A stretch of DNA of 64,000 bases. Origin: Sphingomonas_Q fennica_A (GTDB lineage: Bacteria; Pseudomonadota; Alphaproteobacteria; Sphingomonadales; Sphingomonadaceae). Shown piece after piece: positions 46,392-55,252 of the stretch. How positions within the stretch are numbered: the first letter of the stretch is position 1; each line of letters starts with the position of its first letter. The stretch lies in the NCBI GenBank assembly GCA_036946415.1, contig JAQIJD010000001.1:186001-250000 (forward strand). The letters run 5' to 3'. The translations under genes were made by a program, and so were the position numbers. Below the pieces are notes generated by a model, which was given only the letters and a program-made list of their open reading frames with translations, searched no databases and was not told the DNA's origin.

Positions 46392-47438
46392 TCAGGCGGG
46401 GAGGGGCGCGATCGGGCGGCGGAGCCAGCGGCGCGAGGCCCAGGCGCGGACGGGGGCGTCGTAGAGGAGCAGGGCCGCCCACGACAGCGCGATGACGAGC
46501 AGGATCGCCGCGGCGGCGAGCAGGGCAAGGCCGGTGCGGTCCGGCGTCAGGCGGAGCGCGAGGGCGCCGCCCGCCTGCACGAGCGGCTGGTGGAGCGCAT
46601 AGACCGGATAGGAGAGCGCGCCCGCCCAGCCGCTGACCGCCGCCGCGCGGGGACCGGGGGCGGCGTGCAGCGCGAGCCACAGGATCAGCGGGCAGACCAG
46701 GACGACGGCGACGGGATCGTAGACCGTGCCGTCCGCCACCGGTGCCCATAGCATCGTGCCCAGCACCAGCGCCGACAGCGTTCCCGCAGCGGGGAGCGTC
46801 GAGCGCGGGCGCGCGAGGCGGGCCATCAGCAGGCCGAGCGCGAAGGGAAAGGCCATGCGGACGAGGCCCAGCGGCAGCGTCCAGCGCCACAGCGGGCCGA
46901 CCATCAGCCCGTCCGCCGCCCAGGACGTCAGCGCGAGGGCCGGCAGCAGGCAGGCGGTGACGATCGCCAGCGCCCGTGTCGTCAGGCGGGGAGCGGCGAG
47001 CGCGTAGGCGAAATTGCCGGCCAGCTCGAACGCCAGCGACCAGAGCGAATTGTTGATCGGCCATGCCCGCCCGGCATTGGCGCGCGGCACCGGCAGCATA
47101 AGGAGCGCGACGGCGGCGGCGCCCGCGACCTGCTTCGGGCCATAGCCTCGGCCCGTGTCCGCCAGCCACACGGCGGCCCCTAGCAGCACGCCGGCCGCGA
47201 TCAGCGGATAGAGGCGGATCAGGCGGATCGCGGCGAAGCGGCGCACGCCCATCCCCGCGCGCAGCTTCGCGTCATAGGCGTGGCCGACGACATAGCCGCT
47301 CAGCAGGAAGAAGAAATCGACCTCCAGATAGGCGCGCGGCGGCTGCGGCAGGACGGGCACCACCTCGAGCAGGTGATAGAGGACGACGGTGATCGCGGCG
47401 AGGCCGCGCAATCCGTCCAGCGTCGCGATGTGGCGCAT
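46392..47438 (-). CDS. Membrane acyltransferase (acyltransferase 3 family) inserted in the spc operon
   Basis: 348 residues, about ten hydrophobic helices. N-terminal MRHIATLDGLRGLAAITVVL with catalytic-type His in VLYHLLEVVP, VDFFFLLSGYVV, and FAAIRLIRLYPL are the acyltransferase-3 (OafA/NodX/ExoZ) signature. It would acylate an extracytoplasmic sugar or lipid in the inner membrane. It runs opposite to its ribosomal neighbours between rpmD and rplO. Base composition looks like the rest of the window, so a recent foreign origin is not evident. Confidence 0.88.
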   Translation of the reverse strand: MRHIATLDGLRGLAAITVVLYHLLEVVPVLPQPPRAYLEVDFFFLLSGYVVGHAYDAKLRAGMGVRRFAAIRLIRLYPLIAAGVLLGAAVWLADTGRGYGPKQVAGAAAVALLMLPVPRANAGRAWPINNSLWSLAFELAGNFAYALAAPRLTTRALAIVTACLLPALALTSWAADGLMVGPLWRWTLPLGLVRMAFPFALGLLMARLARPRSTLPAAGTLSALVLGTMLWAPVADGTVYDPVAVVLVCPLILWLALHAAPGPRAAAVSGWAGALSYPVYALHQPLVQAGGALALRLTPDRTGLALLAAAAILLVIALSWAALLLYDAPVRAWASRRWLRRPIAPLPA

Positions 47439-47519
47439 GACCGTACCCCCACGGCGGCGGTAGGGCAGGGCGGGCCGTGTGCCAAGCCGCCGTGTCGCGC
47501 GTCCTGCGGGCGGGGAGGG

Positions 47520-47547
47520 GTGACAGGCCCGGCCCCATCCGCTAAGG
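47520..47547 (+). promoter_or_regulatory. Putative promoter of rplO-secY-adk
   Basis: GTGACA (47520-47525), 16 bases, CTAAGG (47542-47547), 50 bases before rplO. The terminator after rpmD and the inverted gene make a local promoter necessary. Same pattern as at rpsM and rpsL. Confidence 0.6.
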
Positions 47548-47596
47548 GCCACGGCTTCCATCCAGCGCGAACCTAGCGAAAGCGAGTGCAAATCCC

Positions 47597-48151
47597 ATGA
47601 AACTGAACGAGATCAGCGACAATCCCGGTGCCCGCAAGGGCCGAGTCCGCGTCGGCCGCGGTATCGGTTCGGGCCTCGGCAAGACCGGCGGCCGCGGCCA
47701 GAAGGGCCAGAAGAGCCGTTCGGGCGTGTCGATCAAGGGCTTCGAGGGCGGCCAGATGCCGCTCCACATGCGTCTGCCGAAGCGCGGCTTCAACAATCCC
47801 TTCGCCAAGGATTATGCCGAGGTGAACGTCGGCCTGCTCCAGAAGCTGGTCGATGCCGGCACGCTGGCGACCGACGGCACGATCGACCATGCCGCGCTGA
47901 AGGCGGCGGGCGTGGCGCGCGGCGGCAAGGACGGCGTGCGCATCCTTGGCAAGGGCGCGATCACCGCCAAGCTGGCGCTGACCGTGGCGGGCGTCTCCAA
48001 GGGCGCGCGCGAGGCGATCGAGGCCGCCGGCGGCAGCGTCAACGTGATCGAGGTCGTCCCCGCCGCCGAGAAGCACAAGGCCAAGCACCGCGTCGCCCAG
48101 AAGGAGCGCGCGGCCAACAAGGACGCCAAGAAGGCGGCCGCCCGCGCCTGA
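47597..48151 (+). CDS. rplO: 50S ribosomal protein L15
   Basis: 184 residues; E. coli L15 has 144. MKLNEISDNPGARKGRVRVG, GRGIGSGLGKTGGRGQKGQK and RLPKRGFNNPF are diagnostic. The C-terminal 25 residues are a Lys/Ala-rich tail (KAKHRVAQKERAANKDAKKA). First gene of the second half of spc. Confidence 0.95.
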   Translation: MKLNEISDNPGARKGRVRVGRGIGSGLGKTGGRGQKGQKSRSGVSIKGFEGGQMPLHMRLPKRGFNNPFAKDYAEVNVGLLQKLVDAGTLATDGTIDHAALKAAGVARGGKDGVRILGKGAITAKLALTVAGVSKGAREAIEAAGGSVNVIEVVPAAEKHKAKHRVAQKERAANKDAKKAAARA

Positions 48152-48200
48152 CGCCGTTCCACCCGCCCCGCCCGCCGGGGCGGTGGCGGTGCTATCCATG

Positions 48201-48232
48201 GAACGGCGGGGTGCGGGCGCGCCCCGCCGTTC
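48201..48232 (+). promoter_or_regulatory. Perfect 11-base hairpin between rplO and secY
   Basis: GAACGGCGGGG (48201-48211), 10-base loop, CCCCGCCGTTC (48222-48232), 30 bases before secY. No T tract, so not a clear terminator; may modulate secY translation or mRNA stability. Confidence 0.55.
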
Positions 48233-48262
48233 TGCCATGACGACGATGAAGGTTAGAGCATA

Positions 48263-49630
48263 ATGGCATCCGCCGCCGAGCAGTTGGCCGCCAACGTCAG
48301 CCTCTCGCAATTCGCCAAGGCGACCGATCTCAAGAAGCGGCTGTGGTTCACGCTGGGCGCGCTCGTCGTGTTCCGGCTGCTGAGCCACGTTCCGCTGCCC
48401 GGCATCGATCCGCGCGCGCTGGCGACGCTGTTCGACACGACCAAGGGCGGCGTGCTCGACTTCTTCAACACCTTCTCGGGCGGCGCGCTGACGCGCATGA
48501 GCCTGATCGCGCTGGGCGTGATGCCCTACATCACGGCCTCGATCGTGGTGCAGCTGGCGACTTCGCTGTTCCCGACGCTTGCCGCGATCAAGAAGGAAGG
48601 CGAGAGCGGGCGCAAGAAGCTCAACCAATATACCCGCTACGGCACGGTCCTGCTGACCGCGATCCAGGGCTATTTCATCGCCGTGGGGCTGGAGACCTGG
48701 GGTGCCTCGCAGGGGCAGACGGCGGTGATCGTCGATCCCTACCTGTTCCGCGTCACGACCGTGATCTCGCTGATCGGCGGCACGATGTTCCTGATGTGGC
48801 TGGGCGAGCAGATCACCAGCCGCGGCATCGGCAACGGCGTGTCGCTGATCATCATGGCCGGCATCGTCAGCCAGCTGCCGACGGCGCTCGCCAACGTGTT
48901 CGAGGGCGGGCGGACGGGTTCGCTCTCCCCCATCCTCATCATCGGCGTGCTGGTGCTGGTGGCGGCGCTGGTGCTGTTCATCTGCTTCATGGAGCGGGCG
49001 CAGCGCCGCGTGCTGATCCAATATCCCAAGCGGCAGACGGCGCGCGGCACGATCCAGGGCGACAAGAGCTTCCTGCCGCTGAAGATCAACACCGCCAACG
49101 TGATCCCGCCGATCTTCGCCTCCTCGCTGCTGCTGATGCCGCTCACCATCTCGCAATTCGCCGGCCAGCGCGTGGCGGGGGAGAGCGCGTGGGGCGATTT
49201 CATCATCAGCCTCAACCAGTATCTGGCGCACGGCACGCCGCTCTACATGGCGCTCTATGCAGCGGGGATCATCTTCTTCTGCTTCTTCTACACCGCGGTG
49301 GTGTTCAACCCGGAGGAGACGGCGGACAATCTGAAGCGCTACGGCGGCTTCATCCCCGGCGTGCGCCCCGGCAAGGCGACCGAGAATTACCTCGACTACG
49401 TGCTGACGCGGATCACCGTGATCGGCGCCGCCTATCTGACGGTGATCTGCCTGGTGCCCGAATTCCTGGTGGCGCGCGCGGGCATCCCCTTCTACCTCGG
49501 GGGCACCAGCCTGCTGATCGTGGTCAACGTGACGATCGATACCGTCACGCAGATCCAGAGCCACCTGCTGGCGCATCAATATGGCGACCTCATCAAGAAG
49601 GCGAAGCTCAGGGGAGGGGTGCGGCGGTGA
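48263..49630 (+). CDS. secY: Preprotein translocase subunit SecY
   Basis: 455 residues, ten transmembrane segments; LRLLSHVPLPGIDPRAL-like TM1/plug region, GVMPYITASIVVQLA, LGEQITSRGIGNGVSLIIMA and the C-terminal PFYLGGTSLLIVVNVTIDT are SecY hallmarks. Core channel of the Sec translocon. The stop overlaps the adk GTG (GTGA). Confidence 0.96.
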   Translation: MASAAEQLAANVSLSQFAKATDLKKRLWFTLGALVVFRLLSHVPLPGIDPRALATLFDTTKGGVLDFFNTFSGGALTRMSLIALGVMPYITASIVVQLATSLFPTLAAIKKEGESGRKKLNQYTRYGTVLLTAIQGYFIAVGLETWGASQGQTAVIVDPYLFRVTTVISLIGGTMFLMWLGEQITSRGIGNGVSLIIMAGIVSQLPTALANVFEGGRTGSLSPILIIGVLVLVAALVLFICFMERAQRRVLIQYPKRQTARGTIQGDKSFLPLKINTANVIPPIFASSLLLMPLTISQFAGQRVAGESAWGDFIISLNQYLAHGTPLYMALYAAGIIFFCFFYTAVVFNPEETADNLKRYGGFIPGVRPGKATENYLDYVLTRITVIGAAYLTVICLVPEFLVARAGIPFYLGGTSLLIVVNVTIDTVTQIQSHLLAHQYGDLIKKAKLRGGVRR

Positions 49631-50313
49631 CGGAAGCTCGGGGGGGCGCGGCCTTGAACATCATCCTGCTGGGGCCGCCGGGGGCCGGCAAGGGCACGCA
49701 GGCGGCGCGGCTGGAACGCGAGCGCGGCATGGTCCAGCTTTCGACCGGAGACATGCTGCGCGCGGCGATCGCCGCCGACAGCCCGGTGGGGCGGCAGGTG
49801 AAGGCGGTGATGGCGGCGGGCGAACTCGTCTCCGACGCGATCGTCTCGGCGCTGATCGGCGAGCGGCTGGATACGGATGCCGCGTCCGGCGCGACGTTCG
49901 ACGGCTATCCCCGCACGCAGGCGCAGGCCGAGGCGCTCGACCTGTTGCTGGCCGAGCGCGGGCGCCAGCTGGATTATGTGATCGAACTGGCGGTGGACGA
50001 AGCCGCCCTCGTCACGCGCATCACCGGCCGCTTCACCTGCGCCGAATGCGGTGCCGGCTATCACGACGTCTTCAGCCCGCCGCATGTCGACGGCACCTGC
50101 GACGTGTGCGGATCGCACGCCTTCAAGCGCCGGCCCGACGACAATGAGCAGACGGTGCGGACGCGGATGGCCGAATATCGCGCCAAGACCGCGCCGATCC
50201 TGCCCTATTACGAGGCGCGCGGGATCGTGCGCCGCGTGGACGGCATGGCCGAGATCGGCACGGTGACGGCGCAGATCGCGGCGATCCTGGACGGGACGGC
50301 CGTTCCCGCCTGA
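49627..50313 (+). CDS. adk: Adenylate kinase (zinc-lid form)
   Basis: 228 residues from GTG 49627 (AGGGGAGGGG upstream, GTGA overlap with secY); TTG 49654 would start exactly at the family-typical NIILLGPPGAGKGTQA and give 219 residues. P-loop GPPGAGKGT, GDMLRAAIA, DGYPRTQAQ; the lid has four cysteines (FTCAECGAGYHDVF and CDVCGSHAF), a structural zinc site. Converts ATP + AMP to 2 ADP. Confidence 0.92.
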   Translation: MTEARGGAALNIILLGPPGAGKGTQAARLERERGMVQLSTGDMLRAAIAADSPVGRQVKAVMAAGELVSDAIVSALIGERLDTDAASGATFDGYPRTQAQAEALDLLLAERGRQLDYVIELAVDEAALVTRITGRFTCAECGAGYHDVFSPPHVDGTCDVCGSHAFKRRPDDNEQTVRTRMAEYRAKTAPILPYYEARGIVRRVDGMAEIGTVTAQIAAILDGTAVPA

Positions 50314-50330
50314 AGGGCGCGGCAACTCGC

Positions 50331-50359
50331 TTGACAGGGCTCGGTTCCGCGCCCTAAGG
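50331..50359 (+). promoter_or_regulatory. Putative promoter of rpsM-rpsK-rpoA-rplQ
   Basis: TTGACA (50331-50336), 17 bases, CTAAGG (50354-50359), 119 bases before rpsM. The best match to the consensus in the window. Located between adk and rpsM, so the alpha group has its own start. Confidence 0.7.
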
Positions 50360-50477
50360 GCCTTCGATCCAACAGAACGGTTTCCGGCCGCGTGCTGCGC
50401 GTGCCCGATCGTCTTTGGACCATCGCGTCGAGATGGGGCGGCGGCCAACCGCCCCGTGGAGCAGGAGAAAGTATCAC

Positions 50478-50846
50478 ATGGCACGTATCGCGGGTGTCAA
50501 CATCCCGACCAACAAGCGCGTCGAGATCGCGCTGACCTACATCCACGGCATCGGCCCGGCCAAGGCCAAGGAAATCACCGGCAAGCTGGGCATCGAGTCG
50601 CAGCGCCGCGTGCAGGACCTGTCCGATCAGGAAGTCCTCCAGATCCGCGAGACGATCGATGCGGCCTACACCGTGGAGGGCGATCTGCGCCGCCAGGTGG
50701 CGGTGAACATCAAGCGCCTGATGGACCTCGCCTGCTACCGTGGCCTCCGCCACCGCAAGGGCCTGCCGGTCCGCGGTCAGCGCACGCACACCAATGCGCG
50801 CACCCGCAAGGGCAAGGCCAAGCCGATCGCGGGCAAGAAGAAGTAG
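50478..50846 (+). CDS. rpsM: 30S ribosomal protein S13
   Basis: 122 residues, MARIAGVNIPTNKRVEIALT; YIHGIGPAKAKEITGKLGIE (H2TH-like) and GQRTHTNARTRKGKAKPIAG. Contacts tRNA and the 50S head bridge. Upstream in-frame codons are not family-like. GGAG lies before the ATG. Confidence 0.96.
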   Translation: MARIAGVNIPTNKRVEIALTYIHGIGPAKAKEITGKLGIESQRRVQDLSDQEVLQIRETIDAAYTVEGDLRRQVAVNIKRLMDLACYRGLRHRKGLPVRGQRTHTNARTRKGKAKPIAGKKK

Positions 50847-50848
50847 CA

Positions 50849-50898
50849 GAAACAGTCCGGGGGACTGTTTCGCCACTTCTTCTCCGCCGGAGGCGGAG
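50849..50898 (+). promoter_or_regulatory. Tandem perfect hairpins after rpsM
   Basis: GAAACAGTCC-ggg-GGACTGTTTC (50849-50871), then CTCCGCC-gga-GGCGGAG (50882-50898) with an outer TTCTC...GAGAA pairing. They fill the 105-base gap before rpsK. No T tract after either, so they may be processing or attenuation structures rather than an end. Confidence 0.6.
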
Positions 50899-50951
50899 CC
50901 TCGCAGAGAAGGCCGCTTCCGCGCTACTCATTCTAGGTCAGGACGAAATCG

Positions 50952-51341
50952 ATGGCACGCGAACCTCAGCGCATCAAGCGGCGCGAGCGCAAGAACATCT
51001 CGGCGGGCGTGGCCCACGTCAACGCCAGCTTCAACAACACCCTCATCACCATCACCGATGCGCAGGGCAATGCGATCAGCTGGTCCTCGGCCGGCATGAT
51101 GGGCTTCAAGGGCAGCCGCAAGTCGACCCCCTATGCCGCGCAGGTGGCGGCGGAAGACGCGGGCAAGAAGGCCGCCGAGCACGGCGTCCGCACGCTCGAG
51201 GTCGAGGTCAAGGGCCCCGGCTCGGGCCGCGAATCGGCGCTGCGCGCGTTGCAGGCGGTCGGCTTCCACATCACCTCGATCCGCGACGTGACGCCGATCC
51301 CGCACAATGGCGTGCGCCCGTCCAAGCGCCGCCGCGTCTGA
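50952..51341 (+). CDS. rpsK: 30S ribosomal protein S11
   Basis: 129 residues: NISAGVAHVNASFNNTLITI, TDAQGNAISWSSAGMMGFKG, SRKSTPYAAQVAAEDAGKKA. Platform protein near the mRNA exit. Standard length. Confidence 0.96.
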   Translation: MAREPQRIKRRERKNISAGVAHVNASFNNTLITITDAQGNAISWSSAGMMGFKGSRKSTPYAAQVAAEDAGKKAAEHGVRTLEVEVKGPGSGRESALRALQAVGFHITSIRDVTPIPHNGVRPSKRRRV

Positions 51342-51437
51342 TCCTGCCCATTCGCGCCGCGCACCCGTAAGCGCGGCGCCACTCCTTTTTCCGGCCGATG
51401 GCGGACGCGCCGCCGGCCCAACCCCAAGGGGACCAAC

Positions 51438-52505
51438 ATGGCTGTCAACGCCAAGAACTGGCAGGAACTGAAGAAGCCGAACAGCCTGGAGAAGAAGGCC
51501 GGCGGCGACGGCAAGCGTCGCGCCACCTTCGTCGCCGAGCCGCTCGAGCGGGGCTTCGGCCTGACGCTGGGCAATGCGCTGCGCCGCGTATTGCTCTCCT
51601 CGTTGCAGGGTGCGGCCGTCACCTCGATCAAGATCGAGAACGTGTTGCACGAATTCAGCTCGCTCGCCGGCGTCCGCGAGGACGTGACCGACATCGTGCT
51701 GAACGTGAAGCAGATCGCGCTCCGCATGCAGGGCGATGCGCCCAAGCGCCTCCAGCTGGCGGTGACCGGCCCGGCGGAAGTGACCGCGGGCCACATCGCA
51801 ACCACCGGCGACATCGAGGTGATGAACCCCGATCTGGTGATCTGCCACCTGGACGACGGCGCGACGCTCAACATGGAGCTGACCGCCGAAGTGGGTAAGG
51901 GCTACGTGCCCGCCGTCAGCAACCGCGCGGCGGATGCGCCGATCGGCCTGATCCCGGTCGACGCGCTCTACTCGCCCGTCCGCCAGGTCGCCTACAAGGT
52001 GGAGAATACCCGCGTCGGCCAGGAGCTGGACTACGACAAGCTGACGCTGACCGTGGAGACGGACGGCACGATCAGCCCGGACGATGCTATCGCTTATTCG
52101 GCGCGCATCCTGCAGGACCAGCTGCAACTGTTCGTCCACTTCGACGAAGGCATGGCGATGGCGCAGCCGTCGGCCGCGACCAGCCTGTCGGCGGTGCCGA
52201 TGGGCAGCGTCGAGCCGGAGGGCAACAGCAACCAGCTCAACCGCTTCCTCCTCAAGAAGGTGGACGAGCTGGAACTGTCGGTGCGTTCGGCCAACTGCCT
52301 GAAGAACGACAACATCATCTATATCGGCGATCTGGTGCAGAAGACCGAGGCGGAGATGCTGCGCACGCCGAACTTCGGCCGCAAGTCGCTGAACGAGATC
52401 AAGGAAGTCCTCGCTTCGATGGGCCTCCGGCTGGGCATGGAAATCCCCGGCTGGCCGCCTGAGAATATCGAGGAACTGGCCAAGAAGCTCGAGCAGGAAT
52501 ATTGA
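51438..52505 (+). CDS. rpoA: RNA polymerase alpha subunit
   Basis: 355 residues. N-terminal dimerisation domain (EPLERGFGLTLGNALRRVLL, SSLQGAAVTSIKIENV), linker, then alphaCTD (ELSVRSANCLKNDNIIYIGD, NFGRKSLNEIKEVLASMGL). The CTD binds UP elements and regulators such as CtrA. About 20 residues longer than E. coli, as usual in alphaproteobacteria. Confidence 0.97.
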   Translation: MAVNAKNWQELKKPNSLEKKAGGDGKRRATFVAEPLERGFGLTLGNALRRVLLSSLQGAAVTSIKIENVLHEFSSLAGVREDVTDIVLNVKQIALRMQGDAPKRLQLAVTGPAEVTAGHIATTGDIEVMNPDLVICHLDDGATLNMELTAEVGKGYVPAVSNRAADAPIGLIPVDALYSPVRQVAYKVENTRVGQELDYDKLTLTVETDGTISPDDAIAYSARILQDQLQLFVHFDEGMAMAQPSAATSLSAVPMGSVEPEGNSNQLNRFLLKKVDELELSVRSANCLKNDNIIYIGDLVQKTEAEMLRTPNFGRKSLNEIKEVLASMGLRLGMEIPGWPPENIEELAKKLEQEY

Positions 52506-52509
52506 TCCG

Positions 52510-52529
52510 CGCCCCCGGCGATGGGGGCG
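52510..52529 (+). promoter_or_regulatory. Short hairpin between rpoA and rplQ
   Basis: CGCCCCC-ggcgat-GGGGGCG, a 7-base perfect stem directly after the rpoA stop, with no T tract. It may influence relative expression of rplQ. Confidence 0.4.
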
Positions 52530-52617
52530 ATCATCACGGGGTATGGGCGGTGCCCCGGTTCACCGCCTGGCCGGCGATACCTGATACGGTCGCCGGACGA
52601 ACATGAAGGTAAGAGAC

Positions 52618-53040
52618 ATGCGTCATCGCGTCGGCGGTCGTAAACTTCAGCGGACTTCGGCCCACCGCACCGCCCTGTTCCGCAACCAGGCGGCGGCGCT
52701 CATCAAGCATGAGCAGATCACCACCACGCTCGCCAAGGCGAAGGAGCTTCGCCCCTATGTCGAGAAGCTGGTGACGCTGGCCAAGAAGGGCGGCCTCGCC
52801 AATCGCCGTCTCGCCCATGCCCGCCTGCTGGACGACACGCAGCTGGTAAAGCTGTTCGACGTGCTGGCGTCGCGCTACGCGGGCCGCAACGGCGGCTACA
52901 CCCGCATCGTCCGTGCCGGCATCCGCATGTCGGACGCGGCGCAGATGGCGATCATCGAGTTCGTCGATCGCGACGTGAGCGCCAAGGGCCAGGACTCCGG
53001 CCCGGTGCAGAACGACGAGGATATGGACGAGGCGGCCTGA
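52618..53040 (+). CDS. rplQ: 50S ribosomal protein L17
   Basis: 140 residues, MRHRVGGRKLQRTSAHRTAL, family start; the ATG at 52603 adds five residues and is not preferred. AALIKHEQITTTLAKAKELR is typical. The C-terminus has an acidic tail (DSGPVQNDEDMDEAA). Last gene of the alpha group, followed by a hairpin terminator. Confidence 0.95.
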   Translation: MRHRVGGRKLQRTSAHRTALFRNQAAALIKHEQITTTLAKAKELRPYVEKLVTLAKKGGLANRRLAHARLLDDTQLVKLFDVLASRYAGRNGGYTRIVRAGIRMSDAAQMAIIEFVDRDVSAKGQDSGPVQNDEDMDEAA

Positions 53041-53069
53041 TCCGCTATTCCCATCCGATCGTAGAGTGG

Positions 53070-53112
53070 CGGGGGCCGCGGACAGCGATGTTCGCGGCCC
53101 CCGTCCGTTTCG
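53070..53112 (+). terminator. Terminator of the rpsM-rplQ unit
   Basis: CGGGGGCCGCG (53070-53080), loop of 12, CGCGGCCCCCG (53093-53103), then TCCGTTTC. Perfect 11-base stem with a weak T tract. It sits after rplQ and 10 bases before the oligopeptidase ATG. Confidence 0.7.
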
Positions 53113-53122
53113 GGACAGCCAG

Positions 53123-55252
53123 ATGCGCCATCTCCTCCCCCTGATCGTTGCAGCCGCCATGACCACCAGCCCCGCCACCGCCGCCGACCCCGCCATCACC
53201 TATCCGAAAACCGAGGCCACCGGCCCGACCGAGACGGTGTTCGGGGAGACGGTGGCCGATCCCTATCGCTGGCTGGAAGCCGACGTTCGCGAGGATGCGA
53301 AGGTCAAGGCGTGGGTCGATGCGCAGGTGAAGGTGACGGATGCCTATCTGGCGACGCTGCCTGGGCGCGATGCGATCGCCGCGCGGCTGAAGCAGATGTG
53401 GGATTTCGAGCGGTTCGGCCTGCCGCGGCAGGGCGGCGGGCGGCTGTTCTACCAGCGCAACTCGGGCCTTCAGAACCAGTCGCCGCTCTATGTGCAGGAA
53501 GGGCCGGCGGGAAACCCCCGGCTGCTGCTCGATCCCAACCCCTGGGCGAAGGACGGGGCGACCGCGCTCGCCGAATGGTCCCCCAGCGACGACGGGACGC
53601 ATGTCGCCTTCGCGGTGCAGGACGGCGGCAGCGACTGGCGGACGATCCGCGTGCTGGACGTCGCGACCGGGGCCGAACTGGCCGACCGGCTGGAATGGGC
53701 GAAGTTCACGGCGATCACCTGGGCCAAGGACGGCCGCGGCTTCTATTATGCGCGCTTCGCCAAGCCGCCCGAGGGGGCGGCGTTCCAGGCGCAGAATTTG
53801 AACCACGAAGTCTATTACCATGCGCTCGGCACCGCGCAGGCGGCCGACCGGCTGGTCTATGCGACGCCGGACCGGCCGAAGCTGACGCACGAGACGCAGA
53901 TCACCGACGACGGCCGCTGGCTGGTGTTCTTCTCGACCGAGGACGACAGCGCCTATCAGGCCGCCGCGATCGACCTTGCGAAGCCGGGCGCCACCCCGCG
54001 CACGATCGTGCCCTATGCCGATCACAAGCTGGGGCTGGTGGGATCGACCGGCGAGCGGCTGATCCTGACCACGACCGACGATGCGCCTCGGCGGCAGGTC
54101 GTTTCGCTCGACATGGCCGGCGGCAGCGGCCTGCCCAGGGCGACGACGCTGATCGCCGAGGGCAAGGGCACGATCGAGGGCGGATCGATCCTGGGCGACC
54201 ATATCGTGCTGACGACGATGGAGGATGCCAGATCGGTCGTGCGGCGCTTCACGCTGGCGGGCGCGCCGGCGGGCGAGGTGGCGCTGCCCGGCATCGGCAG
54301 CGCCTTCGGCTTCGAAAGCGGGCATGGGGCGGAGACCTATTACGCCTTCACCAGCTTCAACGTGCCGACGACGATCTATCGCTACGATGCGGCGGCCAAC
54401 GCCTCGGCGCTGTTCCGCAAGCCCGAGACGCCGTTCGATCCGGCGCAATATGAGGTCCGCCAGCTCTTCTATCCGTCGAAGGACGGGACGCGCATCCCGA
54501 TGTTCGTCGCGCACCGCAAGGGCCTCGATCTGTCGAAGGGCGCGCCGACGATGCTCTACGGCTATGGCGGGTTCGACGTTTCGCTGACGCCGGGCTTCTC
54601 GGTGGCGCGGCTGCAATGGATGGAGATGGGCGGCGTCTATGTCGTCGCCAATCTCCGCGGCGGGGGCGAATATGGCAAGGCGTGGCACGATGCCGGCCGC
54701 CGCGCCAACAAGCAGAACGTGTTCGACGATTTCATCGCCGCGGGCGAATATCTGGTGGCGCAGGGCATCACCACCCCCGCGCAGCTGGCCATCAACGGCG
54801 GCTCGAACGGCGGCCTGTTGGTGGGCGCCGTCACCAACCAGCGGCCCGACCTGTTCGCCGCGGCGCTGCCGCAGGTGGGGGTGATGGACATGCTGCGCTT
54901 CACCCGCTTCACCGCCGGCCGCTACTGGACGGGCGATTACGGCGATCCGGCGGTGGCGGCGGACTGGCGGGTGCTGCGCGCCTATTCGCCCTATCATAAC
55001 ATCCGGTCGGGCAAGGATTATCCGGCGATCCTCGTGACGACGGCGGATACGGACGATCGCGTGGTGCCGGGGCACAGCTTCAAATATGCCGCGGCGATCC
55101 AGGCGGCGGCGATCGGCGACAAGCCGCACCTGATCCGCATCGAGACGCGCGCCGGCCACGGCTCCGGCAAGCCGACCGACAAGGCGATCGCCGAATATGC
55201 CGATATGTGGGCGTTCGCGGCGCGCTGGACGGGCCTTACCCCGCCGAAGTGA
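53123..55252 (+). CDS. Prolyl oligopeptidase family peptidase (S9A), exported
   Basis: 709 residues. Signal peptide (MRHLLPLIVAAAMTTSPATA), beta-propeller, then alpha/beta hydrolase. Catalytic Ser in INGGSNGGLLVGA, Asp in TADTDDRVVPGHS, His in RAGHGSGKPTDKA. DPYRWLEAD near the mature N-terminus is typical of prolyl oligopeptidases. It cleaves after proline in short peptides, here in the periplasm. Its 3' end overlaps the convergent small gene by 17 bases. Confidence 0.92.
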   Translation: MRHLLPLIVAAAMTTSPATAADPAITYPKTEATGPTETVFGETVADPYRWLEADVREDAKVKAWVDAQVKVTDAYLATLPGRDAIAARLKQMWDFERFGLPRQGGGRLFYQRNSGLQNQSPLYVQEGPAGNPRLLLDPNPWAKDGATALAEWSPSDDGTHVAFAVQDGGSDWRTIRVLDVATGAELADRLEWAKFTAITWAKDGRGFYYARFAKPPEGAAFQAQNLNHEVYYHALGTAQAADRLVYATPDRPKLTHETQITDDGRWLVFFSTEDDSAYQAAAIDLAKPGATPRTIVPYADHKLGLVGSTGERLILTTTDDAPRRQVVSLDMAGGSGLPRATTLIAEGKGTIEGGSILGDHIVLTTMEDARSVVRRFTLAGAPAGEVALPGIGSAFGFESGHGAETYYAFTSFNVPTTIYRYDAAANASALFRKPETPFDPAQYEVRQLFYPSKDGTRIPMFVAHRKGLDLSKGAPTMLYGYGGFDVSLTPGFSVARLQWMEMGGVYVVANLRGGGEYGKAWHDAGRRANKQNVFDDFIAAGEYLVAQGITTPAQLAINGGSNGGLLVGAVTNQRPDLFAAALPQVGVMDMLRFTRFTAGRYWTGDYGDPAVAADWRVLRAYSPYHNIRSGKDYPAILVTTADTDDRVVPGHSFKYAAAIQAAAIGDKPHLIRIETRAGHGSGKPTDKAIAEYADMWAFAARWTGLTPPK

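Noticed and set aside
46392..47438. Acyltransferase as a recently acquired mobile insertion
   Set aside because: No flanking direct repeats, transposase or distinct base composition visible; age of the insertion is left open.
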